This document shows, piece by piece, positions 25,257 through 35,100 of a stretch of DNA of 64,000 nt. Every line of letters begins with the position of its first letter. Position 1 is the stretch's first letter. Origin of the DNA: Flavobacterium degerlachei (GTDB lineage: Bacteria; Bacteroidota; Bacteroidia; Flavobacteriales; Flavobacteriaceae); the NCBI RefSeq assembly GCF_900106645.1, contig NZ_FNMV01000001.1, positions 248,001 to 312,000 on the forward strand. The letters run 5' to 3'. Below the pieces are notes generated by a model. The model worked only from the letters and a program-made list of their open reading frames with translations, ran no database searches and was not told the origin of the DNA. The position numbers and the translations under genes were made by a program.

Positions 25257-27530
25257 CTAATTCAAACTCGCCTTGAACATTCTCAATTCATCCCAAGAAT
25301 ATTTCTCGCCAAATTTTTCTTTCATTCCGTTCAACGATTCCTCTTTGTAATACTTGAAGGCTTCACCTAATTCCTTGATTTTATCTTGTGGCATTATGTC
25401 GTGAACACTCACTTTTTTAGATTGAATTAATTTTACCAGATGACTTTCTATGGTTTGAGTGGTCAGTTTTCTAATTGTCGCAATGTCTTGGATAGAATTC
25501 TTGTCAATCCAAAGCTCATAAGTTATCTCTACAGTTGATTTTTTGGGAGCTTTACTATCTGTTTTTTTCTTTGAAGTATAGCGTTCCAAGTCTTTTTCGT
25601 CTTCAATCAAAGTGACGTGTGTTTTCTTGAATTGGTTTTGGATCGCTTCCGTTTTTCTAGTAACGTATTTTTTTATTTCATCAGAAGTCAATTTTTCTTT
25701 CGAAATAGGATCTCCAGCCACCACGGTTTCAATCAGCAATTTGGCTTTCATCAATCGCAAAACGGCTTTCGTCTGCAATTCTTCTAATACGCTTAATTCA
25801 TCGTAAAAAGCTTTCACTTTTTTGATGCGTTTCACCTCTTCAAGTTTCCACAAAATCTCAAAAACCAAATCATCCATGGGTTTCAGGAAATAACTGAAAG
25901 CAGCTTGAATCCTTTCGGAAACATGAATCAAATCAACGGTTTCATTGTTGAATATTTTATTGAGCTGATGAATGAATTTTTTGGATGGATCCAGTAACGA
26001 ATCGATGGCTGTCAGCTGTTTTGCCGCCCAAACCGAATGTTTCGATTTCTCTGAACTTTCTGATTTTTCTGAATAACTGAACTTGTGGTTGCGCCATTCT
26101 TGTGCCAAATCAGCCCAATCAAAACTGTTAATCAAATAGTTATGGATGAAATTTTTGGTTTCAAAATGCAGTGAATTTTTCAATAATTCCTCGGTAGCTT
26201 TATTCAGCGAGTAATCCATCACATCCTGGTCGTTAGAAATGCCGTTCATGCGCAATGGAGAGAGTAAAATAAGCCCTTCTAACGAACGCAAACGAGATAA
26301 TGCGACATAAGCTTGTCCTGGCATAAAAACCTGCGAAACGTCAATTGCAGCTTTGTCAAAAGTTAGACCTTGACTTTTATGCACCGTAATTGCCCAAGCC
26401 AATTTGATTGGATAATGGACAAAAGTTCCCAAAACCTCTTCTTCAATTTCCTTAGTCGCCTGATCTACTTTGTAGCGGATGTTTTGCCATTCGTATTTTT
26501 CGACTTCTATAGTCTTGTCTTCCTCTGGAAAATGAACAAGAATTTCTTGGCTTGACAATGACTTGATAATCCCCATCTTCCCATTAAAATAGTTCTTATC
26601 AATAGACAAGTCGTTCTTTACAAACATGACCTGAGCTCCAATCTTGAGCTTTAAATTTTCTTCTATCGGAAATATTTTTTCGGGAAAATCACCTACAATA
26701 TCCGGTTTATAAGTAATTAACTCGCCTTTTAAATCATGTAAAGCCTGGGAATTCATTGTATCCGCTTTGGCATTATGTGTAGTCAGGGTTATATATCCTT
26801 TATTCGCCTTTAAATCAAAATCAGGTTTAACATATTTATTCAATACCTGAATATCTTCTGGAGTAATTTGGTTGTTCCGCAAATTATTTAAAACAGATAT
26901 AAAAGTAGAATCCGTTTGACGGAAGATTTTAGATAATTCAATATACAAGGGTGGATTTTGCTGCACTACATGCGAATGAAAAAAGAATTTTCCTTTGTAA
27001 TAGGCACGCAAAGTTCGCCACTCCTCATCCCGAATTACCGGAGGCAATTGTAATAAATCTCCTATGTATAAAACCTGTACCCCACCAAAAGGCGTTGTTT
27101 TCTTACGAACCGTCTGCATCATGTAATCCATGGCGTCTAACAAATCAGCACGTAGCATACTGACTTCATCAATAACCAACAATTCCATGTTTCGAATCAC
27201 CGACTTCTTCAGTCCTCCCATTTTAAAATGCCTACGCAAAGTATCCTTTGATTCGAATTTTACGGTTTCAGTAAACTGGGATTCCACATTAAACGAAGGA
27301 ATAAATCCACCGAAAGGCAATTGAAACATAGAATGTATCGTCACACCTCCCGCATTTAGTGCGGCAATTCCCGTGGGCGCTACCACAACCGTGTTCTTAT
27401 GTGTAGTAGCTATGATTTCGCGCAACAGCGTAGTCTTTCCTGTACCCGCTTTCCCGGTCAGGAATATAGACCGTTGCGTTTGATTAATAAATTGTAAGGT
27501 GTATTCTGCGGCTTCGGATATGGCTTGCAT
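25257..27530 (-). CDS. Pif1/RecD-like SF1 helicase with C-terminal HTH domain
   Basis: 757 aa. Walker A GKAGTGKTT is at about 26-34 and Walker B is LLVIDEVSML. Motif III is YIGDLLQLPPV, and the superfamily 1 motif VI region reads ITVHKSQGLTFDKA with QAYVALSRLRS. This matches Pif1/RecD2-type 5'-3' DNA helicases. The last 90 residues (TYELWIDKNSIQDIATIRKLTTQTIESHL) look like the HTH_40 winged helix found at the end of RecQ-like helicases. It is probably involved in resolving DNA secondary structures during replication or repair. The flavobacterial fused form is common. Confidence 0.88.
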   Translation of the reverse strand: MQAISEAAEYTLQFINQTQRSIFLTGKAGTGKTTLLREIIATTHKNTVVVAPTGIAALNAGGVTIHSMFQLPFGGFIPSFNVESQFTETVKFESKDTLRRHFKMGGLKKSVIRNMELLVIDEVSMLRADLLDAMDYMMQTVRKKTTPFGGVQVLYIGDLLQLPPVIRDEEWRTLRAYYKGKFFFHSHVVQQNPPLYIELSKIFRQTDSTFISVLNNLRNNQITPEDIQVLNKYVKPDFDLKANKGYITLTTHNAKADTMNSQALHDLKGELITYKPDIVGDFPEKIFPIEENLKLKIGAQVMFVKNDLSIDKNYFNGKMGIIKSLSSQEILVHFPEEDKTIEVEKYEWQNIRYKVDQATKEIEEEVLGTFVHYPIKLAWAITVHKSQGLTFDKAAIDVSQVFMPGQAYVALSRLRSLEGLILLSPLRMNGISNDQDVMDYSLNKATEELLKNSLHFETKNFIHNYLINSFDWADLAQEWRNHKFSYSEKSESSEKSKHSVWAAKQLTAIDSLLDPSKKFIHQLNKIFNNETVDLIHVSERIQAAFSYFLKPMDDLVFEILWKLEEVKRIKKVKAFYDELSVLEELQTKAVLRLMKAKLLIETVVAGDPISKEKLTSDEIKKYVTRKTEAIQNQFKKTHVTLIEDEKDLERYTSKKKTDSKAPKKSTVEITYELWIDKNSIQDIATIRKLTTQTIESHLVKLIQSKKVSVHDIMPQDKIKELGEAFKYYKEESLNGMKEKFGEKYSWDELRMFKASLN

Positions 27531-27692
27531 TAGGCGGATAAATTAAGTAGAAATAACATTTAAACTGCCTTAATTTCCCCCTAAACAAAGGCTAAATTAA
27601 AGCGTAGTAAAAGTAACTTTTTTATATTCCAAAAAACAATATCAGCTAAAAATATAAAACCAATATTTAAACTAAAAATGGACTATAAAAAA

Positions 27693-27728
27693 CAATGCCT
27701 TCATTCTAAAAGTAGAATAAAGGCATTG
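27693..27728 (-). terminator. Rho-independent terminator of the OmpH-like gene
   Basis: CAATGCCTTCATTCTA (27693-27708) pairs with TAGAATAAAGGCATTG (27713-27728) with one mismatch and a 4-nt loop. On the minus strand it is followed by TTTTTTATAG. Confidence 0.88.
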
Positions 27729-27751
27729 ATATGATTGTCTAAAAATGGAGA

Positions 27752-28339
27752 TTATTTTTTCTCTTCTGCTTTAGCTTCAGTTTTTTCTTCTACTTTATCT
27801 TCTGTTTTAGCAGAAGCTTTGTATTTGTCGTTTAAAGCTTTCACGATATCTTTTGTGATATCATATTTTTCTTCAGCATACAAAACTGATGCAGCATCTC
27901 CTGTACCATAGATATAAGCGTATCCTTTTTCCTTACCGTAAGCTTTGATGAATTTTTTCACGCCAGTTACTAAAGAGTCCATTTCAGTTCCACTTTCTTG
28001 TTGCAATTGTTGTGACAAAGCTTGTTGAGCATAACTCAATTGTTGTTCTCTTTTTTGCAATTCAGCTCCTTTTTTCTGAGCCCATTCTTGACCATTCGCT
28101 TGTGCTTGACTTTGAAAGTTAGCAGCATCTTGTTTGAAACGATTAATCTCTGCTTCTAGTTGTCTTCCTTTTTCTTCAGACTGTGCTTTGTATTTTGCTT
28201 CAAGATCTTTTGCTTCTGTATATTCTTTCATTAATACCGAAGTATCTACATAAGCTGTTTTTACTTCTTTAACTTCTGCAGTTTTGTTACAAGCAACTAC
28301 TGAAATAGAAATTGCGATAATTAATAATACTTTTTTCAT
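27752..28339 (-). CDS. OmpH/Skp-like periplasmic chaperone, lipoprotein form
   Basis: 195 aa. The signal ends VVACNK, a lipobox-like sequence (Cys17), so it may be lipid-anchored. The body is a Gln/Lys/Glu-rich coiled coil (about 40-125) typical of the Skp trimer tentacles, with AYVDTSVLMKEYTEAKDLE at the start and the GYAYIYGTGDAASVLYAEEKYDIT block after the coil. The tail is Lys/Glu/Ala-rich. Skp-type chaperones hold unfolded outer membrane proteins in the periplasm. A TATTTTTG -7-like box lies about 35 bp upstream, and a terminator follows. Confidence 0.88.
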   Translation of the reverse strand: MKKVLLIIAISISVVACNKTAEVKEVKTAYVDTSVLMKEYTEAKDLEAKYKAQSEEKGRQLEAEINRFKQDAANFQSQAQANGQEWAQKKGAELQKREQQLSYAQQALSQQLQQESGTEMDSLVTGVKKFIKAYGKEKGYAYIYGTGDAASVLYAEEKYDITKDIVKALNDKYKASAKTEDKVEEKTEAKAEEKK

Positions 28340-28584
28340 TTTGGTTTATTTGTAATTTAAAGTGTTTAAGACAAAAATATAAAAAATTAGGTAGTATCCT
28401 CATAAAGTTTGAATATTACGTATTTTTTATACTATTAGATTTTACTATTGAAAAATGCCGACGCATAATTTCGACTTATAAAAAACGGCTTTATTAGCGC
28501 TAAAATGGGCTCGTTTCTGAAAAACGGATACATAATCCGTATTTAACTCTAAAAACAATCCTTAAAAGTGCCTTAAAATCGATT

Positions 28585-29433
28585 TTACTTGTTTTTTAGC
28601 ACATAAATGTGCGATGAATATTCAAAATTGCGTTTTGCCTTCCAGTTGGATTGCAAGCCTATAAAAAATGCTTTTACAAAATTCATTTTCCCTGATTTGT
28701 ATTTTTCCGAAAGCAAGCTCACATAAAAAGAGTCAAATTTCATGGGAAGGACTTTTTCTAATTCCATTCCTTCTTTTTCAAAAAGTGATCTTATTGCTTT
28801 TTTAGAGAAATGCCAAAAATGAATTGGCACATCATAAGCAGCCCAAAAAGCACCATAATGTTTTGCATCGAAAGATTTGAAATTTGGAACCGCCACAATC
28901 AATGAACCGTTTGGTTTTAATAATCGTTTCAGCTCTTGTATTTGATTATCTAAATTAGGTACATGTTCTAAAACGTGCCACATCGTAATTACATCAAAAG
29001 AATGATTTTCTAATTCGGCTGTATCTTCCACAAATGAAACTTCTTTTTTTATGGCTATCGCTTTTGCTTTTTCGCTTGGCTCTACTCCTATTGTCTGCCA
29101 ACCGTTTTGTTTTGCAACAGATAAAAAATCACCGGTTCCGGCACCAATGTCCAGAATCCTTCCCTTGTTAGGTTGAAGCGAATTAATCAGATTCAATTTA
29201 TTTTTTAAGGCTATACTTTTTACAAAGTGGTACGCTTTTTCAAACAAGGATCTTTTACTGTCTGTATGCGAAATGTAATCTACACTTTCGTAATACTTAC
29301 CCAAGTTATCTAAACTGGGTTGTGGATAGGTTACCAACATATCCATTGTTTGGTCATGGTACAAATCAAATGTTTCTTTAGAAACAGAATGGTCTTTTAC
29401 GGTAAGGAAATGTTTTTTATTTGAAATGTCCAT
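28585..29433 (-). CDS. Class I SAM-dependent methyltransferase
   Basis: 282 aa. SAM-binding motif I is RILDIGAGTGDFL, the acidic post-I residue is in GVEPSEKA, and the motif II/III region is MWHVLEHVPNL. The N-terminal 60 residues include YYESVDYISHTDS, as in methyltransferases that act on lipids, quinones or glycans. The substrate is unknown. It is a single gene on the minus strand, with a parS-like site and a 19-bp inverted repeat between it and mnmG. Confidence 0.85.
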   Translation of the reverse strand: MDISNKKHFLTVKDHSVSKETFDLYHDQTMDMLVTYPQPSLDNLGKYYESVDYISHTDSKRSLFEKAYHFVKSIALKNKLNLINSLQPNKGRILDIGAGTGDFLSVAKQNGWQTIGVEPSEKAKAIAIKKEVSFVEDTAELENHSFDVITMWHVLEHVPNLDNQIQELKRLLKPNGSLIVAVPNFKSFDAKHYGAFWAAYDVPIHFWHFSKKAIRSLFEKEGMELEKVLPMKFDSFYVSLLSEKYKSGKMNFVKAFFIGLQSNWKAKRNFEYSSHIYVLKNK

Positions 29434-29552
29434 TTTTAGTTCTCAGTCATCAGATTTCAATTTTCAGTATAAAGATGAAGATTGAAAATCAAATATTAAA
29501 TTATTTATTTTTAAAACACAAGCTCCTTAGCAATAACAAGGCTTTCGGCCGT

Positions 29553-29568
29553 AGTTTCACGTGGAACA
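29553..29568. promoter_or_regulatory. parS: parS-like ParB binding site 1
   Basis: AGTTTCACGTGGAACA, a 16-bp near-palindrome matching the bacterial parS consensus TGTTNCACGTGAAACA apart from the end base and one arm base. It lies between the methyltransferase gene and mnmG. Confidence 0.75.
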
Positions 29569-29584
29569 TATCATTTTAGAATGA

Positions 29585-29643
29585 AGATTAACGATTTTTG
29601 ATTGCAGATTTAAAAAAGATCATAAATCAAAAATCGTTAATCT
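29585..29643. repeat. Perfect 19-bp inverted repeat next to mnmG
   Basis: AGATTAACGATTTTTGATT (29585-29603) and its exact reverse complement (29625-29643) enclose a 21-nt loop. It lies just downstream of the mnmG stop. It lacks the G+C core and T run of a terminator but could act as a transcript-end structure. Confidence 0.8.
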
Positions 29644-29656
29644 GAAATCAAACATC

Positions 29657-31528
29657 TTATCTCCCCATGTATATCAATAACACAGAAACATCACTCGGAG
29701 ACACTCCGCTTATTCTTGACGCTTGCGAAATAGTTACAGGTCTAATTTTACTCAACTTTTGCTTTGCTTCAATAGACATTGATTTGATTTTATGATAATC
29801 AAAATCTTCAGGAATTTTCACATCTTCTAAACGAGTTAGCTTATCAGCATTGTTTCTTTCCTTTTCAATATAACCTGAATACTTAACTTGGATTTCTGCT
29901 TGTTCCAAAATTTCCTGGTCTACCTCATTTTCCTCGACATAAGTTTTCACCTTTTCGAATTTCATTACATCTTCCAAATCAATTTGTGGACGAGAGAATA
30001 CTTTAAACAATTTATCCCCTTGTGTGATAAGTGCCGTTTCTTTTGATTCTAATATTGGATTAGCCTCTGCAACGGAAACACTAGTTTCTCTAAAGAAAGA
30101 AACCATTTTCTCAGACTCTTTCAACTTATGCTCCATACGACGTAAACGTTTTTCAGAAGCTAAACCTATTTCATGACCCATAGGTGTTAATCTGAAATCG
30201 GCATTATCCTGACGCAATAGCGTTCTGTATTCTGCACGAGAAGTAAACATTCTATAAGGCTCTTCTGTTCCTTTAGTAATTAAATCATCAATTAAAACTC
30301 CGATATAAGCTTCGTCTCTTTTCAAAATCAACGGCGCTTTTTCATGCACTTTTAAATGCGCATTGATTCCCGCCATCAATCCTTGAGAAGCTGCTTCTTC
30401 ATATCCTGTAGTTCCATTTATTTGCCCAGCGAAATATAATCCTTCAACTAACTTCGTTTCTAATGTATGTTTCAATTGCGTTGGTGGAAAATAATCATAC
30501 TCGATTGCATAACCTGCACGAAGGAATTTTACATTTTCAAATCCAGCAACAGACTTCATTGCTTTATATTGAATATCTGCAGGCAGCGAAGTTGAAAAAC
30601 CATTCACGTAAACCTCACAAGTTTTCCAACCTTCTGGCTCAATAAACAACTGATGTCTTTCTTTGTCTGCGAAACGATTTATTTTATCTTCAATTGACGG
30701 ACAATATCTTGGTCCCATACTTTTGATACGACCATTAAACATAGGAGAGCGATCAAACCCTTCTCTCAAAATGTCATGAACATCTAAAGAAGTATAAGTC
30801 ATATGACAAGATCTTTGATGAATCAAAGGCGTAGTTAAATCAGAATAAGAAAACTTATCTGGTTTGGCATCTCCTTTTTCCTCGTTCATTTTAGTAAAAT
30901 CCAAAGAACGACCATCTACTCTAGGAGGCGTTCCTGTTTTCATTCTACCTGATTCAAATCCGGCATTAACTAAATCTTCCGTAATTCCATAAGCAGCACT
31001 TTCACCTGCTCTACCTCCACCGAATTGTTTTTCTCCAATATGGATTAATCCATTAAGGAAAGTACCGTTAGTCAAAACAACTGACTTCGCTTTAATTTCG
31101 ATTCCAAGCGAAGTACGAACTCCTTTAACTTTTCCACCTTCGATAATCAAGCCTTGCACCATCTCTTGGTAAAAATCTAAATTAGGAGTTCCTTCTAACA
31201 TCATACGCCACTCTTCAGCAAAACGCATACGGTCACTCTGTACCCTTGGAGACCACATAGCAGGTCCCTTCGATTTATTCAACATTTTAAATTGAATAGC
31301 AGTCCTGTCTGAAACAATTCCCGAGTATCCACCCAAGGCATCAATCTCACGAACAATCTGTCCTTTGGCAATTCCACCCATAGCAGGATTACATGACATT
31401 TGCGCGATATTTTGAAGGCTCATTGTAACCAATAAGGTTTTTGAACCTAGATTAGCAGCAGCGGCAGCAGCTTCAGAACCTGCATGTCCAGCACCAACTA
31501 CAATTACATCATATTCTTCTTGAAACAT
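29657..31528 (-). CDS. mnmG: tRNA uridine-5-carboxymethylaminomethyl modification enzyme MnmG (GidA)
   Basis: 623 aa, full length. FAD-binding motif VVGAGHAGSEAAAAAANLG is at the N-terminus. CNPAMGGIAKG follows, and GLYFAGQINGTTGYEEAASQG lies further in. The C-terminal domain ends with ASRISGVSPSDVSVLLIY. With MnmE it modifies U34 of certain tRNAs. The gene is often origin-proximal in bacteria. Here parS-like sites lie on both sides of it, consistent with an origin-proximal location. Confidence 0.98.
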   Translation of the reverse strand: MFQEEYDVIVVGAGHAGSEAAAAAANLGSKTLLVTMSLQNIAQMSCNPAMGGIAKGQIVREIDALGGYSGIVSDRTAIQFKMLNKSKGPAMWSPRVQSDRMRFAEEWRMMLEGTPNLDFYQEMVQGLIIEGGKVKGVRTSLGIEIKAKSVVLTNGTFLNGLIHIGEKQFGGGRAGESAAYGITEDLVNAGFESGRMKTGTPPRVDGRSLDFTKMNEEKGDAKPDKFSYSDLTTPLIHQRSCHMTYTSLDVHDILREGFDRSPMFNGRIKSMGPRYCPSIEDKINRFADKERHQLFIEPEGWKTCEVYVNGFSTSLPADIQYKAMKSVAGFENVKFLRAGYAIEYDYFPPTQLKHTLETKLVEGLYFAGQINGTTGYEEAASQGLMAGINAHLKVHEKAPLILKRDEAYIGVLIDDLITKGTEEPYRMFTSRAEYRTLLRQDNADFRLTPMGHEIGLASEKRLRRMEHKLKESEKMVSFFRETSVSVAEANPILESKETALITQGDKLFKVFSRPQIDLEDVMKFEKVKTYVEENEVDQEILEQAEIQVKYSGYIEKERNNADKLTRLEDVKIPEDFDYHKIKSMSIEAKQKLSKIRPVTISQASRISGVSPSDVSVLLIYMGR

Positions 31529-31659
31529 TTTTCTTTATGAATTTGTTCCCGATTACCGGGAATTCGATTCAGAAGACAAGCACAAAGGATGTCATCAAAA
31601 TCTTAATTTAATTTAAGTTCCTTGCAGAACTTCATTGTTGCACTCTATTTATTCCACGA

Positions 31660-31675
31660 TGTTCCACGTGAAACA
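31660..31675. promoter_or_regulatory. parS: parS-like ParB binding site 2
   Basis: TGTTCCACGTGAAACA matches the parS consensus TGTTNCACGTGAAACA at every position. It lies in the mnmG-ybeY spacer. Confidence 0.85.
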
Positions 31676-31701
31676 TTCTCTATTAAAAATAAAATTGTCG
31701 T

Positions 31702-32121
31702 TTACTGTTCCACGTGGAACATGGCCAACTTCTCATCTTCCTTCAAACGCATTACGCGCTCGTCTTCCTCTCCCTTATCCTTGTAGCCACAATAATGTAA
31801 AACGCCATGTGCTATTACACGCTTTAACTCGGTCTCAAAAGAAACTTCAAAATCATTAGCATTATCTTGAACACGTTCTACAGAGATGAATATATCTCCA
31901 TTGATTTCGTTCCCTACAGTATAATCAAAACTGATAATATCAGTCAGATTATCGTGGTTCAAATATTCAAGATTGATTTTGTGTAGATATTCGTCATCAC
32001 AGAAGATATAGTTTATCTCCCCTTCATTCTTGTTTTCGGATACAATAACTGCAGATATCCAAGCGGCAATCGCTTCTTCGTTATCTAAGTTAAAGTCACT
32101 TTCGTAATTAAAATTAATCAT
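31702..32121 (-). CDS. ybeY: Endoribonuclease YbeY (16S rRNA maturation)
   Basis: 139 aa. It contains the family motif as HGVLHYCGYKDKGEED. The first two zinc-ligand His are present. The position of the third His in the E. coli motif (HGxLHLxGYDH) is Lys/Asp here, which I recall as normal for Bacteroidota YbeY. YbeY trims the 16S rRNA 3' end and takes part in ribosome quality control. The last six residues (MFHVEQ) are encoded by the parS-like palindrome. Its start overlaps the stop of the upstream DUF4175 gene by 4 nt, so the two are cotranscribed. Confidence 0.92.
   Translation of the reverse strand: MINFNYESDFNLDNEEAIAAWISAVIVSENKNEGEINYIFCDDEYLHKINLEYLNHDNLTDIISFDYTVGNEINGDIFISVERVQDNANDFEVSFETELKRVIAHGVLHYCGYKDKGEEDERVMRLKEDEKLAMFHVEQ
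31706..31721. promoter_or_regulatory. parS: parS-like ParB binding site 3, inside the 3' end of ybeY
   Basis: TGTTCCACGTGGAACA, a perfect 16-bp palindrome and parS match. It lies inside the ybeY coding sequence and supplies its last codons (MFHVEQ-stop). It is 46 bp from site 2. Confidence 0.85.
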
Positions 32122-35100
32122 TTTTTATTAAAATATTCTTGAACCTTCAGGTTAAAATTGGAGCGCAAAGGTAATGATTGTCTGTTTAATATCTCAATGC
32201 TATTCAAATAATATAACAAAGCGTCTGGCAGTGCTTTAGATTGATTGTCAAACTCTTTTTTATTCGATTCTGATTGCCTCTTATTTTCCTCTCCTTGCTG
32301 TTGCAAAGCAGTCTTTAGTTTCAATAGTTCTTGTTTAATATTCAAGATCTTTTGAAGCGTTTCGCTTTTAAAACCCTTATTCAATAATTGCTTTTCCAAT
32401 TGCTTCATCTGTTCTAAAGCATTACCTCCGCTTCCATCCATTCCCTGTTTCTTTAATTCATTTTCGAGAGCTTCTCGAAGTTGTTTTTGCTCCTTATAGA
32501 TTTCCATTATTGCTTGTGCATTGTCTTCATCACCGCCTTGCGAATCTCCTTTTCCGCTTTTACTTCCTTCACCGTTTTGACCATTTTCCCCATCTCCTGG
32601 CTTCTGCCCACTCTTCATTCCTTCCTTTATCTTCTCTCCTAGACCTTCCTGCTTATTAATAATATCCGGCAATTGCATTCCTTCACCACTTCCTGGTTTT
32701 GGTTTTCCTGAACCCATAGTTGATAAGGAATTTTGCATATTACTTAACAATTCGCTTAGGAAATCCCCTAATTTATTTGCTCCAGCAATAACATATTGTT
32801 GATGCGAAATCCCTTTTGGAATCTGCGCATCAGAAAGGCTTTCAAGAGATTTATCAATATTGTACTGTACACTCCCTATCTCTTTAGTAATGTCTTCTGC
32901 TATCTTTGGGTTACGCAGCGAAAGCGCAAACAAACTATCATCAACATGTTTAAATTGTTGTTTTAAATCTTGCTGAAAACGTATGTTCTTATTGAAAGCT
33001 GGCGAACCTCTTCTTAGATCTCTAAATTGTGACATAACATCTTCTTGTGTCAAAGAAAAAGCCAAAAGATTATCCAAAATTTGACGCAACATTTTAACAT
33101 CTTCCTCCATTTGTTCCTTTTCACTTCCAGCCAAACTCTCCCCCATTTTTTGCGCCATGGATTTAATTTTCTTTGCCGCCGACTTTTGCTTAGACTTAGC
33201 ATCCTTTTTATTTTCCTGCTGCAGTTCTTCTGAAGCTTTTTTCAAATCATCAGTAATACTTTTTTCCGCCGCCGCATCTTTTGGAAGATCCATAGGAGAC
33301 TTCAATTCCATATTTTCCTTTTCCAATGCTCTTAACTCTTCTTTCAATTTATCAAAATCGGTAGTAATTACCTTTTGCTTATCCAATGAATTCTCTTTGT
33401 CACTTTCCGATAATTTATTTTGTTTATCTCCAAGTTTATCCAATTTATCAGCTAATTGTTCTGCTTTTTTCTCCACATAATACTTTTTAGTTAGTTCAAC
33501 CAATTGCGCCAAATTCTTGATTTGGTTTTTACTATTTTGTTTGAATTTATCTAATTTGTTCAGTAGCTCTTCATTCTTAATCTTGTCATTCAATTCCTTT
33601 AATTCATCCAGCAGCTTCTGATTTTTTTCTAAATCTTTATTGGCATTCTCTAATCTTTTCTTTAAATCATCTTTAAACTCATCCTTTGAATCCGACTTAA
33701 ATTCATCTAAATTTTTCTTCATCTTATCTGTGAATTCCTTCATCATCTCATCTTGCTTCTTTTGATGTTGAAGAAAATCTTTGACATTTTGTTGCTCTTT
33801 AAATTCAAATTGATCTTTCTCCTTACCTGATTTTTGAAGTTTTTCTATATTATTAATTTGTTTGTCTTGTGCTTTAATAGACTTTTCTAAGCTATTAATA
33901 TTCTCATTTTGCTGTTGAAATACTTCATCTTGTTTTTCTTGATCGGTTGCAATTCGATCAGAGAAAACGGAAGACCTTGTGCTCTTGTATTTATGAATAG
34001 CATCATTATCAAAAACCTCAAAGTAATACTCATAAGAAATTCCCTGCTCTACCGGAAGCGTACTAGGAAAAGCAAATACGAATTGCTGAAAAATGGAAGA
34101 CTTTACCGCTATTGTTCCCCGTTTAGCAGCTTCCCGTTTGTTCCTTGGATAATAAACAACCTGCAATTTAGAAATTCCATAATCATCTGATAATTGTCCT
34201 AAAATATAGTTCTTAGCCACCTTCAAACTATCTGGAGCATGTTTTACCTCTATAGAAGGGTACTGATCTTTAACCACTGAAAGCTGATAATTCAACTTTT
34301 CATAGTTATGAACCTTAGTATTTGAAGTAACAATTTGATAATCTGTATTTTGAAAGACATTTTTGGATAATGCAAAGACATTTTCTGCTTTCGCAAAAGG
34401 AAAACTCACTTTTTCGGTCATCCATTCCACCTTTTGAGTAGCATCAGTATCTATTTTCCATGTCACTCGGGTTCCTTCTGGAATAACTGCATTCCCTGTT
34501 CCATTTATAGATTCCGACTTTCTATTTAAATAAGAAGGAAAGTTTAATTCCATTTTAAAATTAGAAATAGAAGGAACTTGAACTACTTTTAATTGATAAT
34601 CTCTAGAAGAAACTGAATTTCCTTTGACGTAAAAAGAAACGTCACTACTAGGCTTTGCAATTTTAAACTGAAACTCTCCTACAGCAGTATTCTCTAAAAA
34701 ATAACTTTCATCATCAATGAATATCATTACATTTTCAGGAACTACTTTACCAACTGTTTTGAGCTTAAGTACGAAATCCTTGTTTTGCTCCGTTTGCAAA
34801 TTTTTATTCAACACTAAAAATTCAAAAGGCGCTGGAGCCAAAAAATTATCATTGTAATGCACTACCCTATTTAAACTCTGAGAAATCATCTGGTTATTTC
34901 CTGTCAAATAAAACCCAGCAAAAAATAAAATTGGAGCCAAAGCTAATGGCAAATATTTTTGGTTAGACTTAAAATCGACAGCATTACTAAAAGGAATTGG
35001 CTGCAATGCATTTGCTTTTTGATCTATAGAAGCAATTAACAATTCTGAATTATCTTCTTTATTATTAGAATTAGAAAGCTGTAGAAAATTAGTTAGTGTG

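Noticed and set aside
25257..25350. Terminator or attenuator after the Pif1-like gene
   Set aside because: No stem with a T run was found. The downstream lipoprotein gene starts directly.
31635..31859. A 74-codon plus-strand frame across the mnmG-ybeY spacer (starts MLHSIYSTMFHVKH)
   Set aside because: It runs antisense over ybeY and its MFHVKH segment is just the parS site read in frame. It is a shadow.
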